Positions 7,358 through 17,483 of a DNA stretch of 64,000 nucleotides are shown piece by piece. Position 1 is the first letter of the stretch. Each line of letters starts with the position of its first letter. The position numbers and the translations under genes were made by a program. The DNA lies in assembly GCA_023398375.1 (NCBI GenBank), contig JAEWSH010000042.1:372001-436000 (forward strand), written 5' to 3'. Source of the stretch: Bacillota bacterium (GTDB lineage Bacteria > Bacillota > Clostridia > Lachnospirales > Lachnospiraceae). The notes beneath the pieces were generated by a model. The model did not search any database, had not been told where the DNA came from, and worked only from the letters and a program-made list of their open reading frames with translations.

Positions 7358-9391
7358 ATGAAGAAGGCAGATTTTGGTGTGGCAATTTATGTGTTATCAG
7401 CTTTTATCATGTTTATTGTGCCAATCCCTTCGTGGTTATTGGACATTTTATTAGCATTTAATATATCTATTGCATTTTTAATTATGTTTGGAGCAATGTT
7501 TTCCAAGGAAGTCTTGGATTTATCCTATTATCCGACAATTCTTTTATTTACGACAATCTTTAGAATTGCACTGAATATTTCTTCTACTAAATTAATTCTC
7601 AAAACAGGTGATCCGGGGAATGTTGTTACAGTGTTTGGTAAATTTGTAGGCGGGGGAGACTTAATAGTTGGTACCATCGTATTTATAATCTTGATTATTG
7701 TTCAGTTTATGGTAATCAATAAGGGTTCTGAAAGAGTTGCTGAAGTAACGGCCCGATTTACATTGGACGCTATGCCTGGTAAGCAGATGGCGATTGATGC
7801 CGATCTGAATACAGGTGCGATTACAGATGCAGAGGCAAAGAAACGTCGTGATAAGATACAGGAAGAATCTTCTTTCTTCGGTTCCATGGATGGTGCAGTT
7901 AAGTATGTAAAGGGTGATGCGACAGCAGGGCTTCTGATCACAGCCGTTAATATTATTGGCGGGATTGCAATGGGTATGACACGAGGTGGATTATCGATAG
8001 GTGATGCAGTCGACAAATATACAATATTGACAATCGGTGATGGTCTGGTCAGCCAGATACCATCGCTTTTAATATCATTGTCAACCGGTATTCTGGTTAC
8101 CAAAGGTTCCAAGGATGCAGATTTCGGAACGGTCCTTATAAGTCAGCTATTTGGTGTACCTAAAGTTCTTTATTTTGTGGGTATCACAATTATAGCACTT
8201 GGTGTCATGACACCTCTTAACACAGTGATATTCTTAGCCTTGGGATTAATATTTATCATTACAGGAAGAATGATTTCTGGTACAATAGAGATAGCTAAGA
8301 TAGAAGGTGAAACCGACGCTGATGAAATCGCAGCAGAAGAAATCAGGCAGCCCGAAAATGTTACGTCACTTTTACAAGTCGATCCCATTGAACTTGAATT
8401 TGGCTATGGCATTATTCCATTAGCAGACGTTAATCAAGGCGGCGATTTACTGGATCGGGTTGTTATGATAAGACGTCAGGTAGCGTTAGAACTTGGTACT
8501 GTGGTTCCGATTATCCGTTTGCGCGATAATATTCAGTTAAATCCGAATCAGTATATCATTAAAATAAAAGGAATTCAAATCAGTGAGGGAGAGATTCTCT
8601 TTGATCACTATATGGCAATGAATCCGGGGTTTGTAGAAGAAGAGATTACCGGTATTCCTACATTTGAACCTTCGTTTCATTTACCGGCTATCTGGATTAC
8701 AGAAGGACAAAGAGAGCGCGCTGAAAGCATGGGATATACAGTTGTTGATCCGCCATCAATCATTGCAACGCATTTAACTGAGATCATACGGCAATACATA
8801 GCGGAACTACTGACAAGGCAGGATGTACAGAATCTTGTTAATAATCTGAAAGAAAGTAATCCTTCCTTAGTAGAAGAATTGGTACCAAAGACATTGGGAC
8901 TTGGAGAGGTTCAAAAAGTTTTACAAAATTTATTAAAAGAAGGTATTTCTATCAGAGATCTACTTACCATATTTGAGACTTTAGCTGATTACGCATCTAC
9001 GACAAGGGATACTGATATTTTGACAGAGTATGTAAGACAAAGTCTGAAACGTGCTATATCAAGTAAATATTTTCCAGCTAATGAGACAACAAATGTTGTT
9101 ACTTTGGATCCGAAACTGGAACAGGAAATTATGGGAAGTGTAAAACAAACAGAACAAGGGGCTTATTTAACGCTTGATCCGGAAAAAACAAAAGCAATTA
9201 TGACTTCAGTGGAAAAAGAAACAAAAAAATTAGAAAACTTAGGAAAAAATCCAATTGTGATTACTTCGCCAATTGTGCGAATGTATTTTAAACGCTTGAC
9301 GGGAGATTATTTTAAAGATTTAATTGTAGTATCTTATAATGAGATAGAGTCAAATATTGAATTACAATCTGTTGGGATGGTGACAACGTAA
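7358..9391 (+). CDS. flhA: Flagellar export protein FlhA
   Basis: The 677-residue protein is the nonameric export ring component. The N-terminal half contains eight predicted membrane helices and the FHIPEP family signature region (about residues 130-170: RFTLDAMPGKQMAIDADLN), with the acidic residues used for proton coupling. The C-terminal half (about 340-677) is the cytoplasmic chaperone-docking domain. Ribosome binding site AGGAGGAG lies ahead of ATG 7358. The stop overlaps the flhF start by one base (TAATG), implying coupled translation. Confidence 0.98.
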   Translation: MKKADFGVAIYVLSAFIMFIVPIPSWLLDILLAFNISIAFLIMFGAMFSKEVLDLSYYPTILLFTTIFRIALNISSTKLILKTGDPGNVVTVFGKFVGGGDLIVGTIVFIILIIVQFMVINKGSERVAEVTARFTLDAMPGKQMAIDADLNTGAITDAEAKKRRDKIQEESSFFGSMDGAVKYVKGDATAGLLITAVNIIGGIAMGMTRGGLSIGDAVDKYTILTIGDGLVSQIPSLLISLSTGILVTKGSKDADFGTVLISQLFGVPKVLYFVGITIIALGVMTPLNTVIFLALGLIFIITGRMISGTIEIAKIEGETDADEIAAEEIRQPENVTSLLQVDPIELEFGYGIIPLADVNQGGDLLDRVVMIRRQVALELGTVVPIIRLRDNIQLNPNQYIIKIKGIQISEGEILFDHYMAMNPGFVEEEITGIPTFEPSFHLPAIWITEGQRERAESMGYTVVDPPSIIATHLTEIIRQYIAELLTRQDVQNLVNNLKESNPSLVEELVPKTLGLGEVQKVLQNLLKEGISIRDLLTIFETLADYASTTRDTDILTEYVRQSLKRAISSKYFPANETTNVVTLDPKLEQEIMGSVKQTEQGAYLTLDPEKTKAIMTSVEKETKKLENLGKNPIVITSPIVRMYFKRLTGDYFKDLIVVSYNEIESNIELQSVGMVTT

Positions 9392-10668
9392 TGATAATTA
9401 AGAAGTTTCAGGGGAGAACAGAAGAAGAAGCAATCGAAGCTGCAAAAAAGGAATTAGGACAAAATGTGGTTATTATGAATGTAAAAACACTTAAGAAAAA
9501 AGGAATATTTTGTTTCTTAAAACCACAAGTAGTAGAGGTGACGGTTGCTTTGGAAGAAGAAAACAGCACAGCTTCATTTCGGGCTGCAGCAGGAGATGCA
9601 CCAGTTATTCAAAGTCCTTTTGCATCTATCACAAAAGAAATATTAAAAAATGATGCGGTAAAAAAAGAACCTGTTAACAGAGAAGAGTCCAGACAGGAAT
9701 TTTTAAGAAGCGAAGGTGCTAAAAAGTTTGATAATTTGGAAGACGAAAATGCTGGTAGTATGCTTGAGGAAAAATTAGATAGTATTCAGTTACTAATTGA
9801 GCAGCAGTTACACAGGTCTGATGAAAACAAGATAAAAGATTCAGACAAAGCTGCTGAAGACGAACCTGACGAGATGGTTGTATTTATGCAACTTTTGTAT
9901 AATACAATGATCAGTAATGAAGTGAATGAAAAATACGCGAATCAAATTATAGATGAACTCGAGAAAAACAGTAAAGCCAATATGCCGATTGATTATGTAC
10001 TCTCCAATATTTATCAAAAGATAATCTTGAAATTTGGTAAACCAGAAGAAATCTTACCCGCAAAGGAAGGTCCGAAAGTCATATTCTTTGTTGGTCCCAC
10101 AGGAGTTGGAAAAACAACAACAATTGCTAAAATTGCTTCAAAGTTTAGTGTGGAACAGAAAAAAAAGATAGTACTATTAACCGCAGATACCTATCGTATT
10201 GCAGCTGCGGAACAGTTAAGGACGTATGCCAATATTTTGGATGTACCGTTCCGTGTGATCTATTCGATAGAAGATGCGCAGACTGCATTCAAGGACTTTC
10301 ATGCATATGATTATATTTTTGTGGATACTGCAGGTCATTCTTGCAGCAACATAGCGCTAAGAGAAAATGTGAATCAATTGATTCATTGTCTGGATGGGGC
10401 GATTGAACAAGAAGTTTTTCTTGTACTTAGTGCAACCACGAAATACTGTGATTTAATTAGTATAGCAGACACTTATACTGCTATTACAGATTATAAATTG
10501 ATATTTACAAAGTTGGATGAGACAATAACATTAGGAAATTTACTGAATTTGAAACTACATACAGGTGCATCTTTATCTTATGTTACATATGGGCAGAATG
10601 TGCCGGATGATATTGAAAACTTCAATCCACAGGACACAGTGAGAGTTTTATTAGGTGGAAAGCGTTAA
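9391..10668 (+). CDS. flhF: Signal recognition particle-like GTPase FlhF
   Basis: FlhF is the SRP-family GTPase that positions flagella. The 425-residue protein has the N-terminal basic B domain (about 1-140, beginning MIIKKFQGRTEEEAIEAAK), then the NG domains. G1 is GPTGVGKTTT near residue 235; the DTYRIAAAEQL motif and the VDTAGHS G3 region follow, and the G4 motif reads TKLDE. The stretch from about residue 80 to 150 is charged and low complexity. FlhG is encoded just downstream and is the expected activator of its GTPase. Confidence 0.95.
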   Translation: MIIKKFQGRTEEEAIEAAKKELGQNVVIMNVKTLKKKGIFCFLKPQVVEVTVALEEENSTASFRAAAGDAPVIQSPFASITKEILKNDAVKKEPVNREESRQEFLRSEGAKKFDNLEDENAGSMLEEKLDSIQLLIEQQLHRSDENKIKDSDKAAEDEPDEMVVFMQLLYNTMISNEVNEKYANQIIDELEKNSKANMPIDYVLSNIYQKIILKFGKPEEILPAKEGPKVIFFVGPTGVGKTTTIAKIASKFSVEQKKKIVLLTADTYRIAAAEQLRTYANILDVPFRVIYSIEDAQTAFKDFHAYDYIFVDTAGHSCSNIALRENVNQLIHCLDGAIEQEVFLVLSATTKYCDLISIADTYTAITDYKLIFTKLDETITLGNLLNLKLHTGASLSYVTYGQNVPDDIENFNPQDTVRVLLGGKR

Positions 10669-10691
10669 TTGATGATTGGAGATGAAAAAGG

Positions 10692-11576
10692 ATGGATCAG
10701 GCAGAACAGCTGAGAAATATAATAAAAATGAATAGCCAGCCACAAAGACCTTTGGCGAGAGTGATTACTGTTACAAGCGGAAAAGGCGGTGTCGGAAAAT
10801 CTAATACTGCAATTAATCTTGCAGTGCAGCTTCGAAAAATGGGACAAAGAGTTATTATTTTGGATGCTGATTTTGGATTGGCCAATATTGAGATTATGTT
10901 TGGAACCGTTCCAAAACACAATCTATGTGACCTTATTTATCAGGGAAAGAATATAAAAGAGATTATAACATGGGGACCTGCAGAGGTTGGGTTTATATCA
11001 GGTGGTTCCGGAATTGCAGGGCTATCAAACCTGAATAGGGATTATCTTACCTATATTATTCAAAATCTTGCAGAACTAGATGCAATTGCCGATGTAATCA
11101 TTATAGATACCGGTGCAGGTATCTCAGATGCTGTATTGGAATTTTTAGTTGCGAGTGGTGAGATTCTTCTGGTAACAACACCAGAGCCAACGTCCATTAC
11201 AGATTCCTATTCATTATTGAAGGCACTGAACAGACATCCAAGATTCCAAGAGGAAGCAACGCAGGTGAAGGTAATTACGAATCGAGTGGAAACTGAAGAA
11301 GAAGGAAAGACGTTGTTTCATAAATTGAATGTTGTGGTGAACAGATATTTAAAATTACCAATATCGTATCTTGGTTCCATACCTCAGGATTCACAATTGG
11401 CAAAGGCAGTTATGCAGCAGATGCCTGTCTCGGTGCAGAATCCGGGTGCCAAGTCAACAAAAGCTTTTGAAAGTATTGCAGCTACCTTGTGTAATAAGGA
11501 ATTGAACCAGACATTACAAAAGAGAGGGATGGCTGCTTTTTTCTCACATATCGTAGCAGGAAAACAGAAAGGATAA
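10692..11576 (+). CDS. flhG: MinD-like ATPase FlhG (YlxH)
   Basis: The 294-residue MinD/ParA-type ATPase controls flagellar number and stimulates FlhF. The deviant Walker A motif GKGGVGKS is at residues 30-37, with the conserved DADFGLANIEIMFG switch region and IIIDTGAGIS Walker B. An N-terminal MDQAEQLRNI segment matches the FlhG activation helix with its conserved DQA residues, which activates FlhF. A ribosome binding site (GGAGATG) lies about ten bases upstream. Position directly after flhF makes FlhG more likely than MinD. Confidence 0.95.
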   Translation: MDQAEQLRNIIKMNSQPQRPLARVITVTSGKGGVGKSNTAINLAVQLRKMGQRVIILDADFGLANIEIMFGTVPKHNLCDLIYQGKNIKEIITWGPAEVGFISGGSGIAGLSNLNRDYLTYIIQNLAELDAIADVIIIDTGAGISDAVLEFLVASGEILLVTTPEPTSITDSYSLLKALNRHPRFQEEATQVKVITNRVETEEEGKTLFHKLNVVVNRYLKLPISYLGSIPQDSQLAKAVMQQMPVSVQNPGAKSTKAFESIAATLCNKELNQTLQKRGMAAFFSHIVAGKQKG

Positions 11577-11588
11577 GGAAACTTGGAA

Positions 11589-12311
11589 ATGCTATCAAAA
11601 TATATATTGCCGGGAGAAAGAATTGAGCTACAGCGAGTGGCGAGAGGAAAACAAAGTAATCATGAGGTAAATAAAAAGGTATATTTCAGTAAAGTATTTG
11701 ATATCCTGTCAGAAGACAGACTGGAAATTACGATGCCGATGGAAAAAACCAAATTAATTTTACTACCGGTAGACGCAGAATTCGATATGTATTTTTATGC
11801 AAAGTCCGGACTGTTTCAATGTTTTGCCAGAATTATAGACCGTTATAAAAACAATAATGTATATATTCTGGTATTGGAGCTCACAAGTAATCTGCGTAAA
11901 TTTCAACGCAGAGAGTATTATAGATTTAGCTGTGCATTGGAGATGGATACAAGAACACTACAAGAAGAGGAAATGGAAGCAGTTGAAAATAAGAGAGATA
12001 TTTTGGTGCCTGGATTACCATTACAGAGAAGCGTAATCGTTGATATCAGTGGTGGAGGGATTCGCTTCGTTGCAGATCGTTCGTATGAAGTAGGAAGCCT
12101 TGTATATTGTAAATACCAGCTCATCGTAAATGGGAATACAAAAGAATATAATCTTGTTGGTAAAATATTAAATAATAAGGAATTGGAGAGCAGACCTGGA
12201 GATTATGAACATCGTCTTCAATATGTAAGTATAACGGAGACTGAAAGAGAAGAGATTATCAGATATATTTTTGAAGAAGAGCGAAAGTATAGACAAAAAG
12301 AAAAGGAATGA
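11589..12311 (+). CDS. PilZ domain flagellar brake protein (YcgR-like)
   Basis: The protein has an N-terminal YcgR-type domain (about residues 1-95) and a C-terminal PilZ domain. The cyclic-di-GMP binding pattern is visible: an RxxxR stretch in FQRREYYRF and a DISGGGIRF motif. Proteins of this type bind cyclic-di-GMP and slow or stop the flagellar motor; Bacillus YpfA/MotI is the nearest functional parallel. ATG 11589 is preferred to the in-frame TTG at 11583 because AAGGAA then sits eight bases upstream. The gene lies inside the fla/che operon, directly linking motility to the cyclic-di-GMP enzymes encoded downstream. Confidence 0.88.
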   Translation: MLSKYILPGERIELQRVARGKQSNHEVNKKVYFSKVFDILSEDRLEITMPMEKTKLILLPVDAEFDMYFYAKSGLFQCFARIIDRYKNNNVYILVLELTSNLRKFQRREYYRFSCALEMDTRTLQEEEMEAVENKRDILVPGLPLQRSVIVDISGGGIRFVADRSYEVGSLVYCKYQLIVNGNTKEYNLVGKILNNKELESRPGDYEHRLQYVSITETEREEIIRYIFEEERKYRQKEKE

Positions 12312-12316
12312 TTTAT

Positions 12317-13387
12317 GTGAAAAAAATATTGGTGGTTGATGACTCTGCACTCATGAGAAGAATACTTTGTGATATAATTAATTCAGATGAACGATTCCAA
12401 GTTGTTGAATATGCTGTGAACGGTTTAGAAGCTTTAGAGTTGATCGGTACGAAGCAATATGATGCGGTTGTTTTAGATATTAATATGCCTAAGATGACGG
12501 GGCTCCAGCTTCTCAAAGAGCTTAAAAACAGAAAAATTGAGACAAATGTAATTATGGCCAGTACAGATACTGTAGATGGTGCACAAGTCGTGATGGATGC
12601 ACTGGAATTAGGTGCATTTGATTTTATCCATAAACCTTATAATACAGTAGAGCTCCGAAAAGAAAGTTTTCAGAAAAAGCTATTGCAGATTCTGGACGCA
12701 GCAACACAAAGTCAGATTAAAAATCTGATACTCAGTAAGCCGGTAACGCCGCAAAATACAGCACCAAGGATTATGAAATTTGTGGAAAAGCATGTAAGTG
12801 ATTTTAAAGAAAACAAAATAGTGGCCATTGCAAGTTCCACCGGAGGACCAAAAGCACTCCAACAGATTATCCCGTTATTGCCTGAGAACCTAAGAGTTCC
12901 GGTAATGATTGTACAGCATATGCCGGCCGGATTTACGAAGTCATTTGCGGACAGGCTTAATGCACTTAGCAAAATAGAAGTTAAGGAAGCAGAAGAAGGT
13001 GATGTATTAGAAGCCGGCAAGGTATACCTTGCGCGCGGTGGCGTACATATGAATGCAGTTGAAAAGGCTGGAAGAGTATTTATCCATTATTCCGATGAAC
13101 CTTCCAGAGAAGGTGTAAAGCCATGTGCCAACTATATGTATGAATCCTTGATGAAATGCAGTTATGAAGAAATAGAGTGTGTTGTATTAACCGGAATGGG
13201 ATCTGATGGAACAAAAGGAATTGCTCATTTAAAAAAGTCAAAAAAAATACACGTGATCGCTCAGGAGAAAAGTACTTGTGCAGTTTATGGAATGCCTAGA
13301 AGTGTTGTTGAGGCAGGATTGGCAGATCAAGTACTTGGTATTGAGAAGATTGCACAAGAGATAATATTGAAAGTGGGGGTAAAATAG
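12317..13387 (+). CDS. cheB: Chemotaxis protein-glutamate methylesterase CheB
   Basis: CheB demethylates and deamidates chemoreceptors after phosphorylation by CheA. The N-terminal receiver domain has DD pairs and the phospho-acceptor Asp near residue 55 (LDINMPKMTG). The catalytic domain carries the triad motifs ASSTGGP (Ser), VQHMPAGF (His) and TGMGSDG (Asp). GTG at 12317 is chosen because AAGGA at 12303-12307 is nine bases away; an ATG at 12308 directly abuts that site and is less likely. The gene overlaps no neighbour apart from the short leader shared with the PilZ gene stop. Confidence 0.95.
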   Translation: MKKILVVDDSALMRRILCDIINSDERFQVVEYAVNGLEALELIGTKQYDAVVLDINMPKMTGLQLLKELKNRKIETNVIMASTDTVDGAQVVMDALELGAFDFIHKPYNTVELRKESFQKKLLQILDAATQSQIKNLILSKPVTPQNTAPRIMKFVEKHVSDFKENKIVAIASSTGGPKALQQIIPLLPENLRVPVMIVQHMPAGFTKSFADRLNALSKIEVKEAEEGDVLEAGKVYLARGGVHMNAVEKAGRVFIHYSDEPSREGVKPCANYMYESLMKCSYEEIECVVLTGMGSDGTKGIAHLKKSKKIHVIAQEKSTCAVYGMPRSVVEAGLADQVLGIEKIAQEIILKVGVK

Positions 13388-13388
13388 T

Positions 13389-15476
13389 ATGGACGTAAGC
13401 CAATATCTTGAAATCTTTTTAGATGAATCTAAGGAACATTTGCAGAATCTGAATACTCAAATTCTTGAACTGGAACAGGATTCAGAGAACATGGACACCA
13501 TTAATGAAATATTCCGTGCAGCACACTCTTTAAAAGGAATGGCAGGAACCATGGGATATAAGAGAATGCAGGCACTGACACATGATATGGAAAATGTATT
13601 TTCAGAGGTTCGTAACGGAACGATTAAAGTAAAAGCAAATATGATTGATATTTTATTCCAATGCTTAGATGCATTAGAAGAATACGTAACTTCTATTCAA
13701 ACAACATCTGATGAGGGAACAAATGACAATGAAACTTTAATTACTTTGTTAAATGAAATTTTGCAAGGTAATAGTGTGCAATCCGAGAAAAGTACATCTG
13801 AAAAAAAAGAGGCGGTGATACAGCCCCAGACAGTGGCTGAGGATGATTTGGCGCATTGGAAAAATATCAAATTAGGTGACACGGAGATTTCTGTTATTCA
13901 TGCAGCAAGGGATAAAGGAAATGAAGTTTTTGGAATCACGGTATATATTCAGGAGACCTGCCTGTTAAAAGCAGCAAGATCTTTTTTAGTATTTAAGGCA
14001 TTAGAAGAGATAGGCGAGATTATTGTTTCCGAACCTGGTGTACAGGATATTGAAGATGAAAGATTTGATCAGGATTTTTCAATTATTTTTGTCACAGATG
14101 AGCCTTTTGAAAAAGTAATAGAGATTATTCAGAATGTATCTGAAATTGAAAGAGCTGTGGGAGCTGTCGTGGATTTATCGCAAGTTACTACGGAGGAGAA
14201 AGAAGATTCAAAAGAAAAAGCAGAAGAAAAAGAAACCATGACGGAACGTAAAAAAGAAACAGCTGTAGCTGTGTCAGCAGCTTCTGTCAAACAGGAGAAG
14301 AAACAACAGGTAAGTAAACCGGTTGTAAATAGAACTGTTAGGGTCGACATTGAGAAACTTGATGTTCTGATGAATCTTGTCAGTGAGCTGATAATAGCCA
14401 AGAACTCATTGGTATCGGCATCAGCAGTCGAAGAGACGGCAAATTCAAGTTTTAATGAACAGATTGAATATCTTGAAAGTGTTACAACAAACTTACATGA
14501 ATCTGTTATGAAGGTAAGGATGGTTCCTATTGAAAGTGTTCTTACAAAATTCCCTAGAATGATTAGAGATCTGGCTAAAAAGCTGGACAAAAAAATGGAA
14601 TTATATATGTCCGGTGAAGAAACAGAATTGGATAGAACAGTGGTAGATGAAATTGGTGATCCTCTGATGCATTTACTCAGAAATTCTGCTGATCATGGAC
14701 TTGAAACAGCAGAAGTCAGAAAAGCAAGGGGTAAGAACGAAACGGGCTCTATTTTCCTGGATGCTTATCAGGATGGAAATAATGTTATTATTGAAGTAAG
14801 GGACGACGGTAACGGAATTGATGTACAGACTGTTAAAAAGAAAGCCATTGAACGTGGTACGATTACTGCTGAACAAGCAGAGAATATGCCGGATAAAGAT
14901 ATTATAGATCTACTATTTCTTCCAAGTTTCTCTACAGCGAAGGTAGTATCAGATGTGTCTGGACGTGGCGTAGGACTGGATGTTGTAAGGTCTAAAATAG
15001 AAGCGCTCAGCGGTGAAGTAGAAGTAAGATCGCAGCTGGGTGTGGGTAGTACATGGATTATCCGTCTGCCGCTGACATTAGCCATTATTCAGGCACTTAT
15101 GGTCAAAGTAGGCGAAGAGAAATACGCCATTTCTCTTGGCTCGATTGAAACAATTGAAAATATTACGCAAGAAGAAATAAAACAGGTACAGTCAAAAGAA
15201 GTAATAAACTTACGTGGGAACGTAATTCCTATTATTCGCTTAGCCGATGTATTAGACATTGAATCACAGCATGGTGAAAATGATAGTATGGTAGTTGTTA
15301 TTGTAAAAAAAGGTGATAAATTAGCTGGTATTGTTGTTGATGAATTAATGGGACAACAAGAAATCGTTATCAAATCACTCGGCAAGTACATTAACAAGTG
15401 CAAGATGATTAGTGGAGCAACTATTCTGGGTGATGGTGAAGTCGCATTGATTCTTGATGCAAATGCATTATTCTAG
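13389..15476 (+). CDS. cheA: Chemotaxis histidine kinase CheA
   Basis: The 695-residue kinase has all five CheA domains. P1 is a histidine phosphotransfer domain with His46 in AAHSLKGM. P2 (about 165-270) is the CheY/CheB-docking domain, followed by a Lys/Glu/Val-rich linker. The P3 dimerisation helix begins RTVRVDIEKLDVLMNLVSELI, P4 is the ATPase with the DEIGDPLMHLLRNSADHG N-box and GRGVGLDVV G-box, and P5 is the CheW-like receptor-coupling domain. It lies one base after the cheB stop and upstream of cheW. Confidence 0.98.
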   Translation: MDVSQYLEIFLDESKEHLQNLNTQILELEQDSENMDTINEIFRAAHSLKGMAGTMGYKRMQALTHDMENVFSEVRNGTIKVKANMIDILFQCLDALEEYVTSIQTTSDEGTNDNETLITLLNEILQGNSVQSEKSTSEKKEAVIQPQTVAEDDLAHWKNIKLGDTEISVIHAARDKGNEVFGITVYIQETCLLKAARSFLVFKALEEIGEIIVSEPGVQDIEDERFDQDFSIIFVTDEPFEKVIEIIQNVSEIERAVGAVVDLSQVTTEEKEDSKEKAEEKETMTERKKETAVAVSAASVKQEKKQQVSKPVVNRTVRVDIEKLDVLMNLVSELIIAKNSLVSASAVEETANSSFNEQIEYLESVTTNLHESVMKVRMVPIESVLTKFPRMIRDLAKKLDKKMELYMSGEETELDRTVVDEIGDPLMHLLRNSADHGLETAEVRKARGKNETGSIFLDAYQDGNNVIIEVRDDGNGIDVQTVKKKAIERGTITAEQAENMPDKDIIDLLFLPSFSTAKVVSDVSGRGVGLDVVRSKIEALSGEVEVRSQLGVGSTWIIRLPLTLAIIQALMVKVGEEKYAISLGSIETIENITQEEIKQVQSKEVINLRGNVIPIIRLADVLDIESQHGENDSMVVVIVKKGDKLAGIVVDELMGQQEIVIKSLGKYINKCKMISGATILGDGEVALILDANALF

Positions 15477-15501
15477 AGAAAAGATAATAGGAGGATAAAC
15501 C

Positions 15502-15954
15502 ATGGATGAAGTAAAAAATATGACTGATAAAACGCAGTTCATTGTAATAAAAATAGGCAATGAACAGTTTGGTATTGATATTAAATACATAGATAATATT
15601 GTACGTATGCAAAACATTACAAGAGTTCCGAAGGTTCCGGTATATTTTAAAGGTGTCATTAACTTGCGCGGTGAAGTGATTCCTGTTATGAGCCTACGTT
15701 TGAAAATGGGCTTGCAGGCAGATGAATACACAAAAGCAACGAGAATTATCATACTTAAGATTGAGCAGCATGAAGGAATCGGTATTTTAGTTGATGAAGT
15801 GAAGGAAGTAGTTACATTAGAAGCTGAGCAGGTTGAAAAACTGTCTTATGGTAAAGAAGAGAAAAAGACATTTGTGTACGCTGTTGGGAAGGTTGAGGAG
15901 TCTCTGATATCATTATTAGATTTAAATGCAGTGTTAGCTGAACCACAAGCATAG
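15502..15954 (+). CDS. cheW: Chemotaxis coupling protein CheW
   Basis: The 150-residue protein is a single CheW domain that links chemoreceptors to CheA. The family core is clear: FVIVKIGNEQFGIDI-like start (QFIVIKIGNEQFGIDI), the VPKVPVYFKGVINLRGEVIPVMSL segment and the GILVDEVKEV motif. A strong AGGAGG ribosome binding site lies eight bases upstream of the ATG. Position between cheA and cheC agrees. Confidence 0.97.
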   Translation: MDEVKNMTDKTQFIVIKIGNEQFGIDIKYIDNIVRMQNITRVPKVPVYFKGVINLRGEVIPVMSLRLKMGLQADEYTKATRIIILKIEQHEGIGILVDEVKEVVTLEAEQVEKLSYGKEEKKTFVYAVGKVEESLISLLDLNAVLAEPQA

Positions 15955-15973
15955 AGCGGAGGGGGAAGATAGA

Positions 15974-16594
15974 ATGTCAAGTTTTAATTTAAACGATATG
16001 TCCCAGACCTATTATGATGTTCTAAAAGAAATCGGTAATATAGGTGCTGGCAATGCAACTACAGCATTGGCTCAGATGCTTCAATGCAAGGTTGATATGA
16101 ATGTTCCACAGGTTAAATTGTTGGATTTCAAAGAAGTCGGGGCACTCATGGGTGGAGAAGAACAGGTGATGGCAGGGATCTACCTTGTGGTGGAAGGAGA
16201 TATTGCAGGCAGTATCATGTTTTTGCTTGAGTATAATTCGGCGCGTCATCTGGTGTCACAATTAATGGGAACCCCATGCGTTGGTGAGGAATTTACAGAG
16301 ATGGAAATGTCAGCTTTGAAAGAGATTGGTAACATTATTACGGGTGCCTATTTGAACGCACTTTCTGCATTGACAAATTTAAAAATATACCCTTCTATTC
16401 CTGATTTAAGTATTGATATGGCAGGTGCCATTCTTAGTGTTCCGGCTATTGAATTTGGCACGTTAGGGGACAAAATATTACTGATTCAAACACAGTTTAC
16501 GGATGAAATAGAGCTGGACGGCTACTTCATCATGATTCCGGATGTGGAATCATACGAGAAAATATTAACATCGTTAGGAATAACGATTGAATAG
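15974..16594 (+). CDS. cheC: CheY-P phosphatase CheC
   Basis: The 206-residue protein has the two conserved phosphatase helices of CheC: KEIGNIGAGNATTALAQML near the N-terminus and KEIGNIITGAYLNALSAL in the middle, each with the Glu/Asn pair used to dephosphorylate CheY-P. It acts with CheD in adaptation. A good ribosome binding site (GGAGGGGGAAG) precedes the ATG. cheD follows 21 bases downstream, as in Bacillus. Confidence 0.96.
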   Translation: MSSFNLNDMSQTYYDVLKEIGNIGAGNATTALAQMLQCKVDMNVPQVKLLDFKEVGALMGGEEQVMAGIYLVVEGDIAGSIMFLLEYNSARHLVSQLMGTPCVGEEFTEMEMSALKEIGNIITGAYLNALSALTNLKIYPSIPDLSIDMAGAILSVPAIEFGTLGDKILLIQTQFTDEIELDGYFIMIPDVESYEKILTSLGITIE

Positions 16595-16615
16595 AATATA
16601 CTTTGAAAGGTAATT

Positions 16616-17101
16616 ATGAGCGAAATTATTAAAGTAGGCATGGCAGATCTGAAAATATGTAAAAGCCCTGACGGATTAACGACTTTAGGACTTGGCTCTT
16701 GTGTTGGCATCGCGGTTAGAGATCCAATCACTAAAGTCGGCGGTTTAGCGCATATTATGCTCCCGGATAGTACCCGAATCAGAAACAACTCAAATATCCC
16801 CAAATTTGCAGACACAGGAATCACAGAATTAATCAGATTGTTAGTCGAGAACGGTGCAACAAGGAGCAGGCTGGTTGCTAAGATAGCAGGTGGTGCCCAA
16901 ATGTTTGCATTTCAGAATAAAACTGATTTGGTGCGGGTCGGTGAAAACAATGTAGAAGCTACGAAAGTTAAATTAAAAGAAATGAATATTCCTATTTTAG
17001 CAGCAGACACAGGAAAAAATTACGGACGAACAGTTATTTTTTATCCAGAAACAGGTGATTTTGTTATTAGGGCAGTTGGGAAAGCAGAAACGGTGATTTA
17101 A
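16616..17101 (+). CDS. cheD: Chemoreceptor glutamine deamidase CheD
   Basis: The 161-residue protein has the catalytic cysteine and histidine of CheD in GLGSCVGIAV and GGLAHIMLPDS. CheD deamidates chemoreceptor glutamines and binds CheC. A Thr in the segment PKFADTGITEL is also typical of the active site. The gene stop is directly followed by the ATG of the next gene, without a gap. Confidence 0.95.
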   Translation: MSEIIKVGMADLKICKSPDGLTTLGLGSCVGIAVRDPITKVGGLAHIMLPDSTRIRNNSNIPKFADTGITELIRLLVENGATRSRLVAKIAGGAQMFAFQNKTDLVRVGENNVEATKVKLKEMNIPILAADTGKNYGRTVIFYPETGDFVIRAVGKAETVI

Positions 17102-17419
17102 ATGAAAAGAAAACTAGTACCACCTTTTATCATGTTACTTGCAGGAGCAGTTACCAGTATTGTGATGTTTTTGAATCACTATGAAATAAAGACAATGTTG
17201 TGGATTTTGGTAGCTGTTTTGGTCTCTTTTTATATCATAGGTGTTATGATTAAAAAGGTGTTAGATTCTTTTGAAGAGGTGAACAAGTCAGCAGATAAGC
17301 TCTTAGAAGAAGGGACAGTTATCAAGAAGGAAGTAATAGATGAAAATTCAGGAGAAGAACAGGAAGGAGGAGAACAGGAGGGAGGAGAACAGGAAAGAAA
17401 AGCGCAGGAAGAAAAGTAA
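17102..17419 (+). CDS. Small membrane protein of the fla/che operon, unknown function
   Basis: This 105-residue protein was not matched to a named family. It has two hydrophobic helices (about residues 6-24 and 31-51), then a basic and coiled segment and an acidic tail with tandem EQEGG units at about residues 86-100. The tail is encoded by short direct repeats, so its length may vary between strains. It begins immediately after the cheD stop and precedes the sigma-28 gene, so it is probably co-transcribed. Small two-helix membrane proteins of unknown role are common at this place in clostridial fla operons. Confidence 0.75.
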   Translation: MKRKLVPPFIMLLAGAVTSIVMFLNHYEIKTMLWILVAVLVSFYIIGVMIKKVLDSFEEVNKSADKLLEEGTVIKKEVIDENSGEEQEGGEQEGGEQERKAQEEK

Positions 17420-17483
17420 TAGAATGACAAAGGAAGTGTAGAAGGGCAGTAAAATACGGGAGTAGATTCGGGAGATGTGCAGC

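Noticed and set aside
14129..14590. 153-codon open frame antisense to cheA
   Set aside because: It is a shadow of the CheA P2-P3 linker, Ser-rich and without features.
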